Positions 18,347-28,829 are shown, counted from the stretch's first letter. The stretch: DNA of 64,000 nucleotides from Gelidibacter sediminis (GCF_004364975.1 NZ_SOBW01000007.1:992001-1056000), one strand, 5' to 3'. The notes: a model not told the origin generated them from the sequence alone. Translations and numbers: made by a program.

Positions 18347-19123
18347 ATGAAAACACTAAAAATCATAAAAATAGGCGGCAATATCATTGATAATGACGCG
18401 GCACTAGCGTCCTTTTTAGAGGCTTTTGCAGCTATTGAATCGCCAAAACTATTGATTCATGGCGGCGGAAAATTAGCAACTCAACTCGCCAATCAACTGG
18501 GTCTTGAAGTGAAGCTAATTGACGGCCGACGCATTACCGATCAAGCCACATTAGACCTCATCACCATGGTATATGCCGGGAAAATCAACAAAAACATTGT
18601 CGCGCAATTGCAGTCTAAAAACTGTAATGCTATCGGGTTTTCGGGTGCAGATGGGAATACTATTCGTTCTAAAAAACGTCCTGTAACAACTACGGATTTC
18701 GGTTTTGTGGGCGATGTTGAAAAAGTAGACACCAAAATTCTACAAGTGTTGTTAGATCATAAGGTGACGCCGGTATTTTGTGCACTAACCCACGATAAAA
18801 AAGGACAACTCCTAAATACAAATGCCGATACCATTGCCTCAGAATTGGCTATTGCTTTTGCGGACCAATATCAAACCGAATTATACTATTGCTTTGAGAA
18901 AAACGGGGTCATGCGGGATATTGCGGATGAATCGTCAGTCATAAAAAAAATAACGACACAATCCTATCAAGGGTTAATTGATGATAAGATTATCGTTGAC
19001 GGCATGCTACCAAAATTAAATAATTGCATTCACGCTGTCCAAAAGAACGTTTATAAAGTGTGTATTGGCAAACCAGAGATGTTGTTTGACGCCACTGCAA
19101 ATTTTACAACCATTACCAAATGA
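18347..19123 (+). CDS. argB: acetylglutamate kinase
   Basis: 258 residues from the ATG at 18347. An upstream in-frame TTG at 18317 lies in a dispersed repeat and would add ten unrelated residues. The start MKTLKIIKIGGNIID is the typical amino-acid-kinase N-terminus, followed by the glycine-rich LLIHGGGKLATQLA and NADTIASELA near the nucleotide site. It phosphorylates N-acylglutamate, the second step of the pathway. It overlaps argE by 4 bp. An N-terminal extra helix of the arginine-sensitive type is not evident, so end-product control may rest mainly on the leader. Confidence 0.93.
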   Translation: MKTLKIIKIGGNIIDNDAALASFLEAFAAIESPKLLIHGGGKLATQLANQLGLEVKLIDGRRITDQATLDLITMVYAGKINKNIVAQLQSKNCNAIGFSGADGNTIRSKKRPVTTTDFGFVGDVEKVDTKILQVLLDHKVTPVFCALTHDKKGQLLNTNADTIASELAIAFADQYQTELYYCFEKNGVMRDIADESSVIKKITTQSYQGLIDDKIIVDGMLPKLNNCIHAVQKNVYKVCIGKPEMLFDATANFTTITK

Positions 19124-20181
19124 TAGAAAAACTGACCACAGATGCCATTGCATTGCTTAAAAAGTTAATCGAAACACCATCTTTTTCCTCTGAAGAAGAT
19201 GAAACAGCTTCGCTTGTTGAGCAATGGTTTGAGAAACGAGCTATACCTTACACACGAACCAAAAACAACGTTTGGGCCACTAATAAGTATTTTGACGATT
19301 CCAAACCGACCTTATTGCTCAATTCGCACCACGACACGGTTAAACCAAATACCGCTTACACTAAAGATCCTTTTAAAGCGATTGTGGAAGACGGGAAATT
19401 ATTTGGATTGGGAAGCAATGATGCTGGTGGTTGTTTGGTATCGTTAATAGCGACGTTTACCTATTTTTATGAGCGTCCCAACCTCAACTATAACTTAGTT
19501 CTTGTAGCGTCCGCAGAAGAAGAAAGCAGCGGCCCTAATGGACTTAATAGCATGTTGGCGGTTATTCCGCACATTGATGTGGCTATTGTGGGCGAACCCA
19601 CCTTGATGCAGCTCGCCATTGCTGAAAAAGGGCTGGTTGTGTTTGACGCCAAAGTTAAAGGCACGCCAAGTCATGCTGCGCATCCTAATGATGACAACGC
19701 CATTTATAATACGATTGAAGTTTTACAATGGTTTAAAAACTATAAATTTGATAAGGTTTCGGCTGCCTTAGGAGAAGTTAAAATGACAGTTTCCCAAATT
19801 AATGCAGGAAAACAACACAATGCCGTGCCTGCAGAAGTGGATTTAGTGGTTGATGTGCGGGTGAATGATTGCTACACTAACGCTGAAATTGTGGAAATTC
19901 TACAAAAAGAATCGCCGTGCAGTAGCATCATCCCTAGAAGTTTACGTTTAAACTCGTCGTCCATTCCTGAAGATCACGCATTGGTAACGGCTGGCATCGC
20001 TTTAGGAAGATCCACCTATGGGTCGCCAACACTTTCAGATCAGGCAACCTTAACTTGTCCGTCGTTAAAATTAGGCCCGGGTGATAGCACGAGATCACAT
20101 TCTGCGGATGAATTTATTTATATTCGTGAGATTGAGGATGGGATTGGGTTGTATGTGAGGTTGTTGGAGTGGATACTTTAA
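19120..20181 (+). CDS. argE: acylornithine deacylase (M20 family)
   Basis: 353-residue M20-family metallohydrolase. The zinc ligands appear in LLNSHHDTVKP (about residue 69), GSNDAGG and the catalytic glutamate pair SAEEESSGPNG. In this operon it should remove the acyl group after carbamoylation, yielding citrulline (in Bacteroidota deacylation follows the ArgF' step). It is shorter than E. coli ArgE (~380). Overlaps argB by 4 bp. Confidence 0.88.
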   Translation: MIEKLTTDAIALLKKLIETPSFSSEEDETASLVEQWFEKRAIPYTRTKNNVWATNKYFDDSKPTLLLNSHHDTVKPNTAYTKDPFKAIVEDGKLFGLGSNDAGGCLVSLIATFTYFYERPNLNYNLVLVASAEEESSGPNGLNSMLAVIPHIDVAIVGEPTLMQLAIAEKGLVVFDAKVKGTPSHAAHPNDDNAIYNTIEVLQWFKNYKFDKVSAALGEVKMTVSQINAGKQHNAVPAEVDLVVDVRVNDCYTNAEIVEILQKESPCSSIIPRSLRLNSSSIPEDHALVTAGIALGRSTYGSPTLSDQATLTCPSLKLGPGDSTRSHSADEFIYIREIEDGIGLYVRLLEWIL

Positions 20182-20307
20182 GTAGAAAAAAGAACGAAGA
20201 ACCAAGAACCAAGACTTGATCTTGCTTCCATCCAAATATTGGTTCAAAATGAAAATTAATTAATAAAAATGAAAGCGGGAAGCGATTCCTGCCTTCGCAG
20301 GACTATT

Positions 20308-21585
20308 ATGAAACTCTGGGATAAAGGAATAAGTATTGACAAAAAAATAGAACAATTCACCGTTGGTAACGATAGGGAAATTGATTTGCATATTGCTAAA
20401 TATGATGTGCAGGCTTCTTTGGCGCACGCTAAAATGTTGCAGTCTATTGGTATATTATCTGAAGATGAATTGGAGCAATTGCAAGGTGGCTTAGAAACTT
20501 TAGCGCAGCAAATTGAAGACGGCACGTTTACCATTGACGCGCAGTTTGAAGATGTGCATTCTAAAATTGAGTTTGAATTGACCAAAACTTTAGGTGAGGT
20601 TGGTAAAAAAATCCACACGGCGCGTTCTAGAAACGATCAAGTTTTAGTGGCCTTACAGTTGTTTTACAAAGAAAATCTTGGGAGTATTCACGAGAAAACT
20701 GAAGTGTTTTTCAACACCTTGTTAAATCTTGCCGAAACTCACAAAAAAGCGCTACTTCCTGGATATACGCATTTACAAGTGGCCATGCCTTCCTCCTTTG
20801 GCTTATGGTTTTCTGCCTATGCGGAATTGCTGGTGGACGACGTTTATTTACTCAATGCGGCCTTAAAAACGGTGGATCAAAATCCGTTAGGTTCTGCAGC
20901 GGGTTATGGCAGTTCTTTTGGTATTGACAGAGAATTGACCACTAAAGAACTACAATTCGCTACCTTAAAATATAATGTTGTGGCCGCCCAAATGGCGCGC
21001 GGAAAAAGTGAACGTACCATTGCGATGACTTTAGGTAGTTTGTGTAATACTATGGCGCGTTTTGCTATGGATATTTGCCTTTATATGAGCCAAAATTTTG
21101 GGTTTATTACCTTCCCGGATGAATTGACTACAGGAAGTAGTATTATGCCTCATAAAAAGAATCCGGATGTGTTTGAGTTGATTCGTGGAAAGTGTAATAA
21201 AATTCAAGCTTTACAGACCGAGATGGTGTTAATTACCAATAACCTTCCAAGTGGTTACCACCGCGATTATCAATTGTTGAAAGAAAATATGATTCTTGCC
21301 ATTAATGATGTCAAGGATATTTTGGATATTTTCACCTATGCCATTCAGCAAATTGAGGTCAAGGATATCGATTTAAATGATGCTAAATACCAGTATTTAT
21401 TCACAGTAGATAATATCAATACCTTGGTAGAAGGTGGAATGAGTTTCCGTGAAGCATATCAAATTATTGGAAAACAAGTACAGGAAGGCACGTATAAGCC
21501 CGATACGTCAAAGGCACATTCGCATGTGGGGAGTATGGGGAATTTGTGTTTAGATAAGATTAAAGCGAAGTTTCCGAAGTTGTAA
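20308..21585 (+). CDS. argH: argininosuccinate lyase
   Basis: 425 residues from the ATG at 20308 (MKLWDKGISID). An upstream ATG at 20269 would add 13 residues encoded by a palindromic repeat (gcgggaagcgattcctgc) and is unlikely. The fumarase/aspartase-superfamily signature is GSSIMPHKKNPDVFEL, and SRNDQV near residue 108 is the substrate region. It releases arginine and fumarate, the last pathway step, and is the last gene of the operon. Confidence 0.96.
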   Translation: MKLWDKGISIDKKIEQFTVGNDREIDLHIAKYDVQASLAHAKMLQSIGILSEDELEQLQGGLETLAQQIEDGTFTIDAQFEDVHSKIEFELTKTLGEVGKKIHTARSRNDQVLVALQLFYKENLGSIHEKTEVFFNTLLNLAETHKKALLPGYTHLQVAMPSSFGLWFSAYAELLVDDVYLLNAALKTVDQNPLGSAAGYGSSFGIDRELTTKELQFATLKYNVVAAQMARGKSERTIAMTLGSLCNTMARFAMDICLYMSQNFGFITFPDELTTGSSIMPHKKNPDVFELIRGKCNKIQALQTEMVLITNNLPSGYHRDYQLLKENMILAINDVKDILDIFTYAIQQIEVKDIDLNDAKYQYLFTVDNINTLVEGGMSFREAYQIIGKQVQEGTYKPDTSKAHSHVGSMGNLCLDKIKAKFPKL

Positions 21586-21640
21586 TTTAGTTTTCGTTTT
21601 CAGACACTTAAAGAAAAAATTAAATCAACCTATAAACAAC

Positions 21641-21667
21641 GAAAAGCATCCTTCACGGATGCTTTTC
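21641..21667. terminator. bidirectional terminator between argH and leuB
   Basis: GAAAAGCATCC (21641-21651), loop TTCAC, GGATGCTTTTC (21657-21667) is a perfect 11-bp stem with a T run on one strand and an A run, hence T in the other direction, on the other. It lies between the convergent arg and leu operons. Confidence 0.88.
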
Positions 21668-21706
21668 TACTGTGCTACTATTAAAAATCTGACTAACAAT
21701 ATTAAC

Positions 21707-22825
21707 TTAAATAATAGTAGATTGTCCTAAGTGAATGTTTGTAAAATTCATGTTGGTATCTTTCGGATTATTGATGAAATCCTCAATAAAGTCACCCACT
21801 TTGGTTGTAGTTATATGATTGAACTTACTGTTCAATTCTGGTGTGGTAATGTTCAATTTCAACGATTTCTCTACCCCTTCCCTGATCAATTCTGCTTCTT
21901 CAAAAAGTTCAAAATGATCTAACAACATCGCTGCTGATAAAATGGAAGCAATCGGGTTAGCGATGCCTAAATCTTTTGCCTGCGGATAAGAACCGTGGAT
22001 CGGTTCAAACATGGCAAAGTAATCACCAACTGACGCAGAGGCTAAAAGTCCGATAGAACCTCCAATAACACTTGCTTCGTCGCTAATGATATCGCCAAAC
22101 ATATTCTCTGTAAGAATGACGTCAAATTGTTTTGGGTTTAAGATGATTTGCATGGCGGCATTATCCACAAATAAGTAGTCCAACTTCACGTCTTTATAGT
22201 CTTGCGACACTTCGGTTACCACTTTTCGCCATAACCGCGACGATTCTAACACATTGGCTTTATCAACTAAAGTCACTTTGCGTTTACGAGATTGTGCTGC
22301 TTTAAAGGCCAAATGGGTAATACGCTCAATTTCTGCACGTGAATACACACATAAATCTGATGCCGTGTTGCCATCTTCACTGAGCGTTTTTTCACCAAAA
22401 TAAATACCGCCGGTCAACTCTCTATAAATGCAAATATCAGTGCCTTTTATAAATTGTTTTTTTAGCGGCGATTTATCCAAAAGCGTGTCATAAGCTTTTA
22501 CGGGTCTGATATTCGCAAACAAGCCCAATTCTTTACGCAGCTTTAACAAGCCTTGTTCTGGGCGTACTTTGGCTGCCGGATTATTATCATATTTAGGATC
22601 TCCAATAGCGCCAAATAAAATAGCATCTGAATTTTTACATAAATCGAGTGTCTTTTTTGGCAATGAATCTCCCGTTTCATCAATTGCTACGGCACCTACA
22701 GGTGCATATTTAAATTGAAATGAATGGTCAAATTCTTGTGCAATCGCTTTCAAAACTTTAACAGCCTGAGCGGTTACCTCTGGTCCTACGCCATCTCCTG
22801 GCAATACTGCTATTTTTAATTTCAT
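21707..22825 (-). CDS. leuB: 3-isopropylmalate dehydrogenase
   Basis: 372 residues from the ATG at 22825 (MKLKIAVLPGDGVGPEV); an ATG seven codons earlier (22846) is possible but gives no family similarity. NAD-dependent oxidative decarboxylase of leucine synthesis. Motifs include the nucleotide/substrate loop VLPGDGVGPEVT and the family signature near NMFGDIISDEASVIGGSIGLL with the metal-binding aspartates. Last gene of the leuACDB operon, 52 bp after leuD by this start. Confidence 0.94.
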   Translation of the reverse strand: MKLKIAVLPGDGVGPEVTAQAVKVLKAIAQEFDHSFQFKYAPVGAVAIDETGDSLPKKTLDLCKNSDAILFGAIGDPKYDNNPAAKVRPEQGLLKLRKELGLFANIRPVKAYDTLLDKSPLKKQFIKGTDICIYRELTGGIYFGEKTLSEDGNTASDLCVYSRAEIERITHLAFKAAQSRKRKVTLVDKANVLESSRLWRKVVTEVSQDYKDVKLDYLFVDNAAMQIILNPKQFDVILTENMFGDIISDEASVIGGSIGLLASASVGDYFAMFEPIHGSYPQAKDLGIANPIASILSAAMLLDHFELFEEAELIREGVEKSLKLNITTPELNSKFNHITTTKVGDFIEDFINNPKDTNMNFTNIHLGQSTII

Positions 22826-22877
22826 ATAGTGTGGTGAAGACGACATAATGGCCTTCGTGTTTTAGTTATTATGGTGC

Positions 22878-23465
22878 TTAAATAAGCGTTTTTTCAAAGT
22901 GTTCTATGGTATCTTTTTTACTCAGCAAATAATCAATGTCATCATAACCATTGATCATACACGTTTTTTTGTAGGCATCAATCTCAAAAGGCTCCACATG
23001 ATCTGAACCTTCTATTCCGATGGTCTGTGCTACCAAATCGACCGTGATTTTTGTTGGCGGATTCGCTTTAATCGCGGTCATTAATTCCTTTAAAAATTCA
23101 GGTGTCACCTGAACTGGCAGCAAGCCGTTATTCAATGCATTTCCTTTAAAAATATCTGCGAAAAAGCTGGATACAATCACTTTAAATCCATAATCGGTTA
23201 ATGCCCAAGCCGCGTGTTCTCTACTACTTCCGCATCCAAAATTATCGCCTGCCACTAAAATAGGTCCTGCGTATTGCGGTTGATTTAACACAAACTCAGT
23301 ATTGACAGTACCATCTTTTTGGAAACGCCAATCTCTAAAGGCGTTTTCACCAAACCCCTCACGATTGGTGGCTTTTAAAAATCGCGCAGGAATAATCTGG
23401 TCCGTGTCGACGTTTTCAATGTCTAACGGAATTGCTGTTGCGGTTAATGTTTTAAATTTTTCCAT
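22878..23465 (-). CDS. leuD: 3-isopropylmalate dehydratase small subunit
   Basis: 195 residues from the ATG at 23465 ([14 protein letters not shown]), the usual LeuD N-terminus. An upstream ATG at 23489 begins within a palindromic repeat and adds eight residues. The swivel-domain signature [13 protein letters not shown] and [13 protein letters not shown] are present. It pairs with LeuC to isomerise isopropylmalate. The 155-bp gap to leuC is unusually long for this operon and is filled with repeats. Confidence 0.93.
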   Translation of the reverse strand: MEKFKTLTATAIPLDIENVDTDQIIPARFLKATNREGFGENAFRDWRFQKDGTVNTEFVLNQPQYAGPILVAGDNFGCGSSREHAAWALTDYGFKVIVSSFFADIFKGNALNNGLLPVQVTPEFLKELMTAIKANPPTKITVDLVAQTIGIEGSDHVEPFEIDAYKKTCMINGYDDIDYLLSKKDTIEHFEKTLI

Positions 23466-23514
23466 TGAAAATTTATTTTTCATTCCCACAGAGGTGGAAA
23501 TTTAAAGTAGATCC

Positions 23515-23536
23515 TGTCTTTCAACTTCGCTCAAGA
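23515..23536. repeat. dispersed 22-bp repeat, copy 2 (inverted)
   Basis: Reverse complement of 18315-18336 with one mismatch. It sits in the leuD-leuC gap together with a CCACTAATTCACGAAT segment (23580-23595) and its approximate inverse CGTGTATTCGTGG (23629-23641). This suggests a cluster of short repeats has been inserted between the two genes. Confidence 0.75.
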
Positions 23537-23620
23537 TTAATTGAGGCGGGTATCTCTTTTATTTTTATTATTTTATATACCACTAATTCACGAATCTTAA
23601 TCAAATTCAATATCACTACT

Positions 23621-25033
23621 TTAAACAGCCGTGTATTCGTGGTTCACTTGGTGTTGCAACTGTTTTGTGATATCTATAATCTTTCCTTCCACTGCAGTCG
23701 CTGCCGCCATTAACGGACTCGCTAAAATAGTTCGAGCGCCCTGCCCTTGTCTGCCTTCAAAATTTCTGTTTGAAGTTGACACACAATATTCGCCTTGCGG
23801 AATTTTATCATCATTCATCGCCAAACACGCAGAACATCCGGGCTGACGCAATTCAAATCCTGCTTCATCAAAAATGGTTTTCAAGCCTTCTTCAATAATT
23901 TGTGCTTCCACCTGTTTACTTCCAGGAACTAACCAGGCCGTCACATTCGCTGCTTTTTGCTTGCCTTTAATATAATCAGCCGCTATCCTAAAATCTTCAA
24001 TTCTTGAGTTGGTACAACTGCCTATAAACACATAATTTATCGGTTTGCCAATTAATGTTTCGCCTTTCTTAAAATTCATGTAGTCCAAGGCCTTCTCAAA
24101 AGATGCATCATTAGTTTCCGGAATGGATTCGGAAATTTTAATGCCCATTCCTGGATTGGTACCGTAGGTCAGCATCGGCTCAATATCTGCAGCATCAAAA
24201 AAGTATTCTTTATCAAATGTAGCATCAGCATCAGTTGACAATGTTTTCCAATAGGCTACTTTCTTATCAAATTCATCACCTTTAGGCGCAAATTCACGCC
24301 CTTTAACATACTCAAAAGTGGTTTCGTCAGGAGCAATCATGCCGCCACGAGCGCCCATTTCAATACTCATATTACAAACCGTCATTCGGCCTTCCATAGA
24401 CATGTTTTCAAACACATCTCCTGCATATTCGCAAAAGTAGCCCGTACCTGAATTGGTGCCGATTTTGGAAATGATATAGAGAATGACATCCTTTGGCAAC
24501 ACTCCATTCTTCAACTTCCCATTGACGGTAACACGCAAACTCTTTGGTTTTGTAAGCAACAAACACTGGCTCGCAAAAACTTGCGCTACTTGACTCGTTC
24601 CAATCCCGAAGGCAATGGTTCCAAACGCACCGTGGGTTGAGGTATGACTGTCGCCACACACAATGGTCATGCCCGGTTGGGTAATGCCCAATTCTGGCGC
24701 CATAACGTGAACGATGCCGTTGTATTTATGCCCTAACTCATACAGGGTGATATTATTTTTCTTGCAATTTTCAGAAAGTTGCTCCAACTGTTTTCTGGAC
24801 AATTCATCTTTAATTGGCAAATGCTGATTTAAAGTCGGCGTGTTATGATCGGCCGTTGCTACAATCTGGTCAGGCCTGAACACAGGAATATTGCGTTCTT
24901 CAAGTTCTTTAAACGCTTGCGGACTGGTCACTTCATGAATCAGGTGTTTATCTATATATAGAATTTGCGGCCCATCTTTAATGGTATCAACCACATGCGC
25001 ATCCCAAACTTTATCAAATAAGGTTTTTCCCAT
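23621..25033 (-). CDS. leuC: 3-isopropylmalate dehydratase large subunit
   Basis: 470-residue aconitase-superfamily subunit. The 4Fe-4S ligands are the cysteine in [13 protein letters not shown] and the pair in [11 protein letters not shown]. Substrate and domain motifs such as [20 protein letters not shown] are present. The last few residues (VNHEYTAV) are encoded by a copy of a dispersed repeat (rc of cgtgtattcgtgg). The original C-terminus may therefore have been replaced by repeat-encoded residues. It follows leuA with essentially no gap. Confidence 0.95.
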   Translation of the reverse strand: MGKTLFDKVWDAHVVDTIKDGPQILYIDKHLIHEVTSPQAFKELEERNIPVFRPDQIVATADHNTPTLNQHLPIKDELSRKQLEQLSENCKKNNITLYELGHKYNGIVHVMAPELGITQPGMTIVCGDSHTSTHGAFGTIAFGIGTSQVAQVFASQCLLLTKPKSLRVTVNGKLKNGVLPKDVILYIISKIGTNSGTGYFCEYAGDVFENMSMEGRMTVCNMSIEMGARGGMIAPDETTFEYVKGREFAPKGDEFDKKVAYWKTLSTDADATFDKEYFFDAADIEPMLTYGTNPGMGIKISESIPETNDASFEKALDYMNFKKGETLIGKPINYVFIGSCTNSRIEDFRIAADYIKGKQKAANVTAWLVPGSKQVEAQIIEEGLKTIFDEAGFELRQPGCSACLAMNDDKIPQGEYCVSTSNRNFEGRQGQGARTILASPLMAAATAVEGKIIDITKQLQHQVNHEYTAV

Positions 25034-25034
25034 C

Positions 25035-26210
25035 TTAAGCCGTAATTATTTGTTGATATACTTTACTTGTTTCGATAATCTGATGAATGTCTTGGTCATT
25101 GATTTCCTTTTTCTGATCGGCAAAATCCAAGAAATTAGCATACACGTCATCCAATTGCAACTTGGTCAATTCGTATCCTACATTTTTGGCTCTGTAAGCT
25201 AAAGCGGCACGACCACTACGTGCTGTCAACACAATTGCGGACTCGGTAACCCCAACATCTTTAGGGTCAATTATTTCATAGGTTGCTCTATTTTTAATCA
25301 CACCGTCTTGGTGAATTCCGGAACTGTGTGCAAAAGCATTGGCGCCCACTATGGCTTTGTTAGGCTGCGTATAAATACCCATGCTTTCTGAAACCAACTG
25401 GCTGATGCCATACAAATGTGGCGTCTTAATATTCGTATCCAAATTAAGATACGGGTGTTGCTTCAATACCATCACCACTTCTTCAAGCGCGGTGTTTCCT
25501 GCACGTTCTCCAATACCGTTAATGGTACATTCAATCTGTCTGGCACCGTTTATCACACCCTCTATGGAATTGGCGGTTGCCAGTCCTAAATCATTATGAC
25601 AGTGGCAAGACAGAATGGCCTTTTCAATGCCTTTAACGTTTTCTTTTAAATATTTAATTTTCGCACCATACTCACTTGGCAAGCAATAGCCCGTGGTGTC
25701 TGGAATATTCAATACGGTAGCGCCGGCTTTAATGGCCATTTCGCAAACACGTGCTAAAAACTCATTATCTGTACGTCCTGCATCTTCCGCATAAAACTCG
25801 ACATCTTCTACAAAGGATTTCGCAAATTTAACAGCCTCAAAAGCCCGCTCTAAAATGGCACCCTGATTACTGTTGAATTTATATTTGATGTGTGATGCCG
25901 AAGTGCCAATACCCGTATGAATTCTCGGATATTTTGCATATTTTAAAGCTTCCGCAGCAACTTTGATATCATTTTCAACCGCTCGTGTCAATCCGCAAAC
26001 TGTTGTATGTTTGATGAGTTTTGAAATTTCTTCTACTGATTTAAAATCGCCAGGACTCGACACTGGAAAGCCTGCTTCTATAACATCTACACCCAAATTT
26101 TCCAGCTGCTCTGCAATGACTAACTTTTGCTTGGTATTCAATTTACATCCAGGAACTTGCTCTCCGTCTCTCAGCGTGGTGTCAAAAATTTGAACATTAT
26201 TATCAGACAT
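25035..26210 (-). CDS. leuA: 2-isopropylmalate synthase, short form without the allosteric domain
   Basis: 391-residue member of the HMGL-like acyl-transferring synthases, condensing acetyl-CoA with 2-oxoisovalerate. The start is [15 protein letters not shown] with the metal-binding and catalytic residues. The metal histidines are in [15 protein letters not shown], and [13 protein letters not shown] is present. It ends soon after residue 390, whereas leucine-sensitive LeuA is ~500-560 residues with a C-terminal dimer/regulatory domain. That domain is missing, so leucine feedback is doubtful. Citramalate or homocitrate synthase is the alternative, but leuCDB directly downstream favours leuA. 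It heads the operon, and I found no convincing attenuator upstream. Confidence 0.88.
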   Translation of the reverse strand: MSDNNVQIFDTTLRDGEQVPGCKLNTKQKLVIAEQLENLGVDVIEAGFPVSSPGDFKSVEEISKLIKHTTVCGLTRAVENDIKVAAEALKYAKYPRIHTGIGTSASHIKYKFNSNQGAILERAFEAVKFAKSFVEDVEFYAEDAGRTDNEFLARVCEMAIKAGATVLNIPDTTGYCLPSEYGAKIKYLKENVKGIEKAILSCHCHNDLGLATANSIEGVINGARQIECTINGIGERAGNTALEEVVMVLKQHPYLNLDTNIKTPHLYGISQLVSESMGIYTQPNKAIVGANAFAHSSGIHQDGVIKNRATYEIIDPKDVGVTESAIVLTARSGRAALAYRAKNVGYELTKLQLDDVYANFLDFADQKKEINDQDIHQIIETSKVYQQIITA

Positions 26211-26357
26211 TTGTTGTGTTTTATTTTTCTATTGACTAGCTAATTTATACTTTGGATTCAAATTCAAATTCTAAAGGATTGGACTTTTACGATGTTCAGT
26301 TGATTTTAATCATTATAACAATTTGATTAACAGCATTTTAAATGCGATTTTAACGTG

Positions 26358-27902
26358 ATGACTAAAGAACAAAAAGATAATTTATTTCAGTTGGTGAAAT
26401 CATTAACCAAGTCAGAAAAACGTCAGTTTAAACTGTATGTTGGTCGTTTAGGGGTGAATGCTGATTCTAAGTTTTTGAATCTTTTTAACTTTTTAGACAA
26501 AGCCTCAACCTATGACGAACCTTCGATTATAAAAACAGGAATCGTTAAAAAGCAACAGTTAGCAAATGTTAAAGCGCATTTGTATAAGCAGATTTTAATC
26601 AGTTTAAAACTGAATCCATCACATCAAAATATCCGTTCCCAAATTCGAGAACAATTGGATTTCGCTTCTATTTTATACCATAAGGGACTTTACAAACAAA
26701 GCTTACGAATTTTAGATAAAGCTAAAGAACTCGCCATTCAGCACGAAGAAAAAAACATGGCCTATGAAATTGTGGAGCTCGAAAAAATTATCGAATCGCA
26801 ATACATCACCCGAAGCATTAGTACGCGTGCCGATGAGCTTACTATACAAGCCAAACAATTAAGTGAACTGAATGTCATTACCAGCAAACTTTCCAATTTA
26901 TCCCTACAGTTATATAGCATCATTTTAAAATCAGGCTATGTTAAAAATGCTGAAGAAGGGCAAAAAGTCACCGCATATTTTCATGACCGACTTCCAAAAT
27001 TTGAATTTTCTAAAATAGGGTTCAGAGAAAAATTATGGCTCTATAATTCGTATTTGTGGTATAGTTTTTTGCTTCAAGATTTTCTAAATTGTTATAAATA
27101 TGCCTCGAAGTGGGTAGATTTATTTTACGAGAATCCACACATGATCAGTCTAAATCCCGTTTCGTTTTTAAAAGGAAACAATTATTTATTGGAAGCACTC
27201 TTCTTTATTAGAAAAAAACCAAAATTTTTAAAGAAGCTCCGCATTTTAGAAGAGCAAGTGGAGCAACCAGATTTTCCGAAAGATGAAAATGTAGAGGCAC
27301 TAGTGTTTTTATATCTCAATTTTCATAGGATTAATCAGCACTTTATAGACGGTAGCTTTGAAGAAGGCCTTAACCTCATCCCTAGAATTGAAACAAAATT
27401 CAAGAAATTCAATAATCGTTTGGACGGGCATCATAAGATGATTTTTTACTACAAATTTGCGAGTCTACAATTTGGCGCTGGCAATAATAAAGCCTGTATC
27501 TTCTATTTAGACAAAATCATCTCTAACAAAACATTGTCTATGCGCGAAGATTTACAGTGTTTTGCACGCGTCTTAAATCTTGTAGCGCATTATGAAGCAG
27601 GATTGGATTACCATATGGAAAGTTTATTGCGAAGCACCTATAAATTTCTATTAAAGATTAATGATTTGTACGAGGTGCAAAAAGAAATGATAAAATTCAT
27701 CAAAGGTTTACAGGATATTTATCCGCACGATTTAAAAAATGCATTTATAGAGCTTCATAAAACTTTAAAAACATATGAGGATCATCCTTATGAGCGTCGT
27801 GCTTTTTTATATCTCGATATTATTTCTTGGTTAGAAAGCAAGATTGAAAACAAACCCGTGGGCCAAGTTATCAGGGATAAATATAAGGCTGAGTTTGCCT
27901 AA
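26358..27902 (+). CDS. uncharacterised helical (TPR-like) protein
   Basis: 514 residues from the ATG at 26358, a GTG one codon earlier being less likely. I do not recognise a named family. The protein is basic and strongly helical, with a first block of MTKEQKDNLFQLVKSLTKSE that looks conserved in type. Later segments have TPR-like spacing (LDFASILYHKGLYKQSLRILDKAKELA, residues ~91-117, shown in two parts by its helix pair). It has no signal peptide or membrane segment. It is divergent from leuA with a 147-bp gap; a TATACTTTG near 26249 is a loose promoter match. Probably cytoplasmic, with no function proposed. Confidence 0.7.
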   Translation: MTKEQKDNLFQLVKSLTKSEKRQFKLYVGRLGVNADSKFLNLFNFLDKASTYDEPSIIKTGIVKKQQLANVKAHLYKQILISLKLNPSHQNIRSQIREQLDFASILYHKGLYKQSLRILDKAKELAIQHEEKNMAYEIVELEKIIESQYITRSISTRADELTIQAKQLSELNVITSKLSNLSLQLYSIILKSGYVKNAEEGQKVTAYFHDRLPKFEFSKIGFREKLWLYNSYLWYSFLLQDFLNCYKYASKWVDLFYENPHMISLNPVSFLKGNNYLLEALFFIRKKPKFLKKLRILEEQVEQPDFPKDENVEALVFLYLNFHRINQHFIDGSFEEGLNLIPRIETKFKKFNNRLDGHHKMIFYYKFASLQFGAGNNKACIFYLDKIISNKTLSMREDLQCFARVLNLVAHYEAGLDYHMESLLRSTYKFLLKINDLYEVQKEMIKFIKGLQDIYPHDLKNAFIELHKTLKTYEDHPYERRAFLYLDIISWLESKIENKPVGQVIRDKYKAEFA

Positions 27903-27920
27903 TCAGGCCATTCCAAATAA

Positions 27921-28829
27921 ATGTCTATGTCAATACACAAAACACCCTTATTTCTCCTTGTTTTATGCTTTTCTATTAGTGCCACTGCCCAAGGTCTATT
28001 TAGAAAAAAAGATTCCATTGTTACCAAATCCTTATCCGAATCATGGGAACTTAATAAAAAGGATAGAACTGGAACATTCCGACTCAATTCTTACAAACCC
28101 TTTTACGTATTGCCTGCAAAATGGAGCAATCGGATTAATGAAATGCCACAAAGTGTAGGCGAACCGCCAGCCTTTGATGAGCCCGTGGACCTTCATTCTA
28201 CAGAAACGAAATTTCAGATAAGTTTTAAAACGAAGTTGATTCAGTCCTTTTTATTCGGGAAGGGCGATATTTGGGTGGGTTATACTCAAGTTGCGTATTG
28301 GCAAGTGTATAATAAGCAGTTATCACGACCATTTAGGGAGCTCAATTATGAGCCTGAGCTGATCATCAATTATCCTCTCAATTTTAATTTTTTAGGATTT
28401 CAAGCGAAGATGGCGGGATTTGCGTTCAACCACCAATCTAACGGGAGAGCCGATCCTATTTCGCGTAGTTGGAATAGAATTATCTTCCATTTTGCGATGG
28501 AGCACGATAATTTTCAAATTTATTTAAAACCTTGGATTCGCGTTGATTCAGACGCAGAAATTGATGACAATCCAAAAATTAGTGATTATGTAGGACGCGC
28601 GGAGGCCAACGTTATTTATCGAAAAAATGGCCATAGTTTGAATCTGTTGTTACGAAATTCGCTCTCCTTTAATGACAATCATGGCAGTTTTCAGTTCAAC
28701 TATATGTATCCTATCAGAAACAACCTGAGAGGCCATCTTCAGGTGTTTAGCGGTTATGGAGAAAACTTAATCGATTATAACCATTACCAAACCACAATCG
28801 GTTTAGGGATTTCATTTGTGGAGTGGTAG
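27921..28829 (+). CDS. pldA: outer-membrane phospholipase A (OMPLA)
   Basis: 302-residue precursor with a signal peptide (residues 1-23, LLVLCFSISATAQ). The OMPLA active site is clear: NHQSNGRADPISRSWNR with H171, S173 and N185 as the catalytic triad equivalents. The alternating hydrophobic pattern afterwards fits a 12-strand barrel. The family hydrolyses phospholipids that reach the outer leaflet of the outer membrane. It begins 18 bp after the preceding helical protein, possibly in the same transcript. Confidence 0.93.
   Translation: MSMSIHKTPLFLLVLCFSISATAQGLFRKKDSIVTKSLSESWELNKKDRTGTFRLNSYKPFYVLPAKWSNRINEMPQSVGEPPAFDEPVDLHSTETKFQISFKTKLIQSFLFGKGDIWVGYTQVAYWQVYNKQLSRPFRELNYEPELIINYPLNFNFLGFQAKMAGFAFNHQSNGRADPISRSWNRIIFHFAMEHDNFQIYLKPWIRVDSDAEIDDNPKISDYVGRAEANVIYRKNGHSLNLLLRNSLSFNDNHGSFQFNYMYPIRNNLRGHLQVFSGYGENLIDYNHYQTTIGLGISFVEW

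Noticed and set aside
26313-26336. A minus-strand mini-ORF MLLIKLL (four Leu codons) upstream of leuA as a leucine leader peptide
   Set aside because: Only seven codons, no terminator or alternative hairpin between it and leuA, and no TAnnTTTG promoter in front. Leu codons are common in AT-rich DNA.
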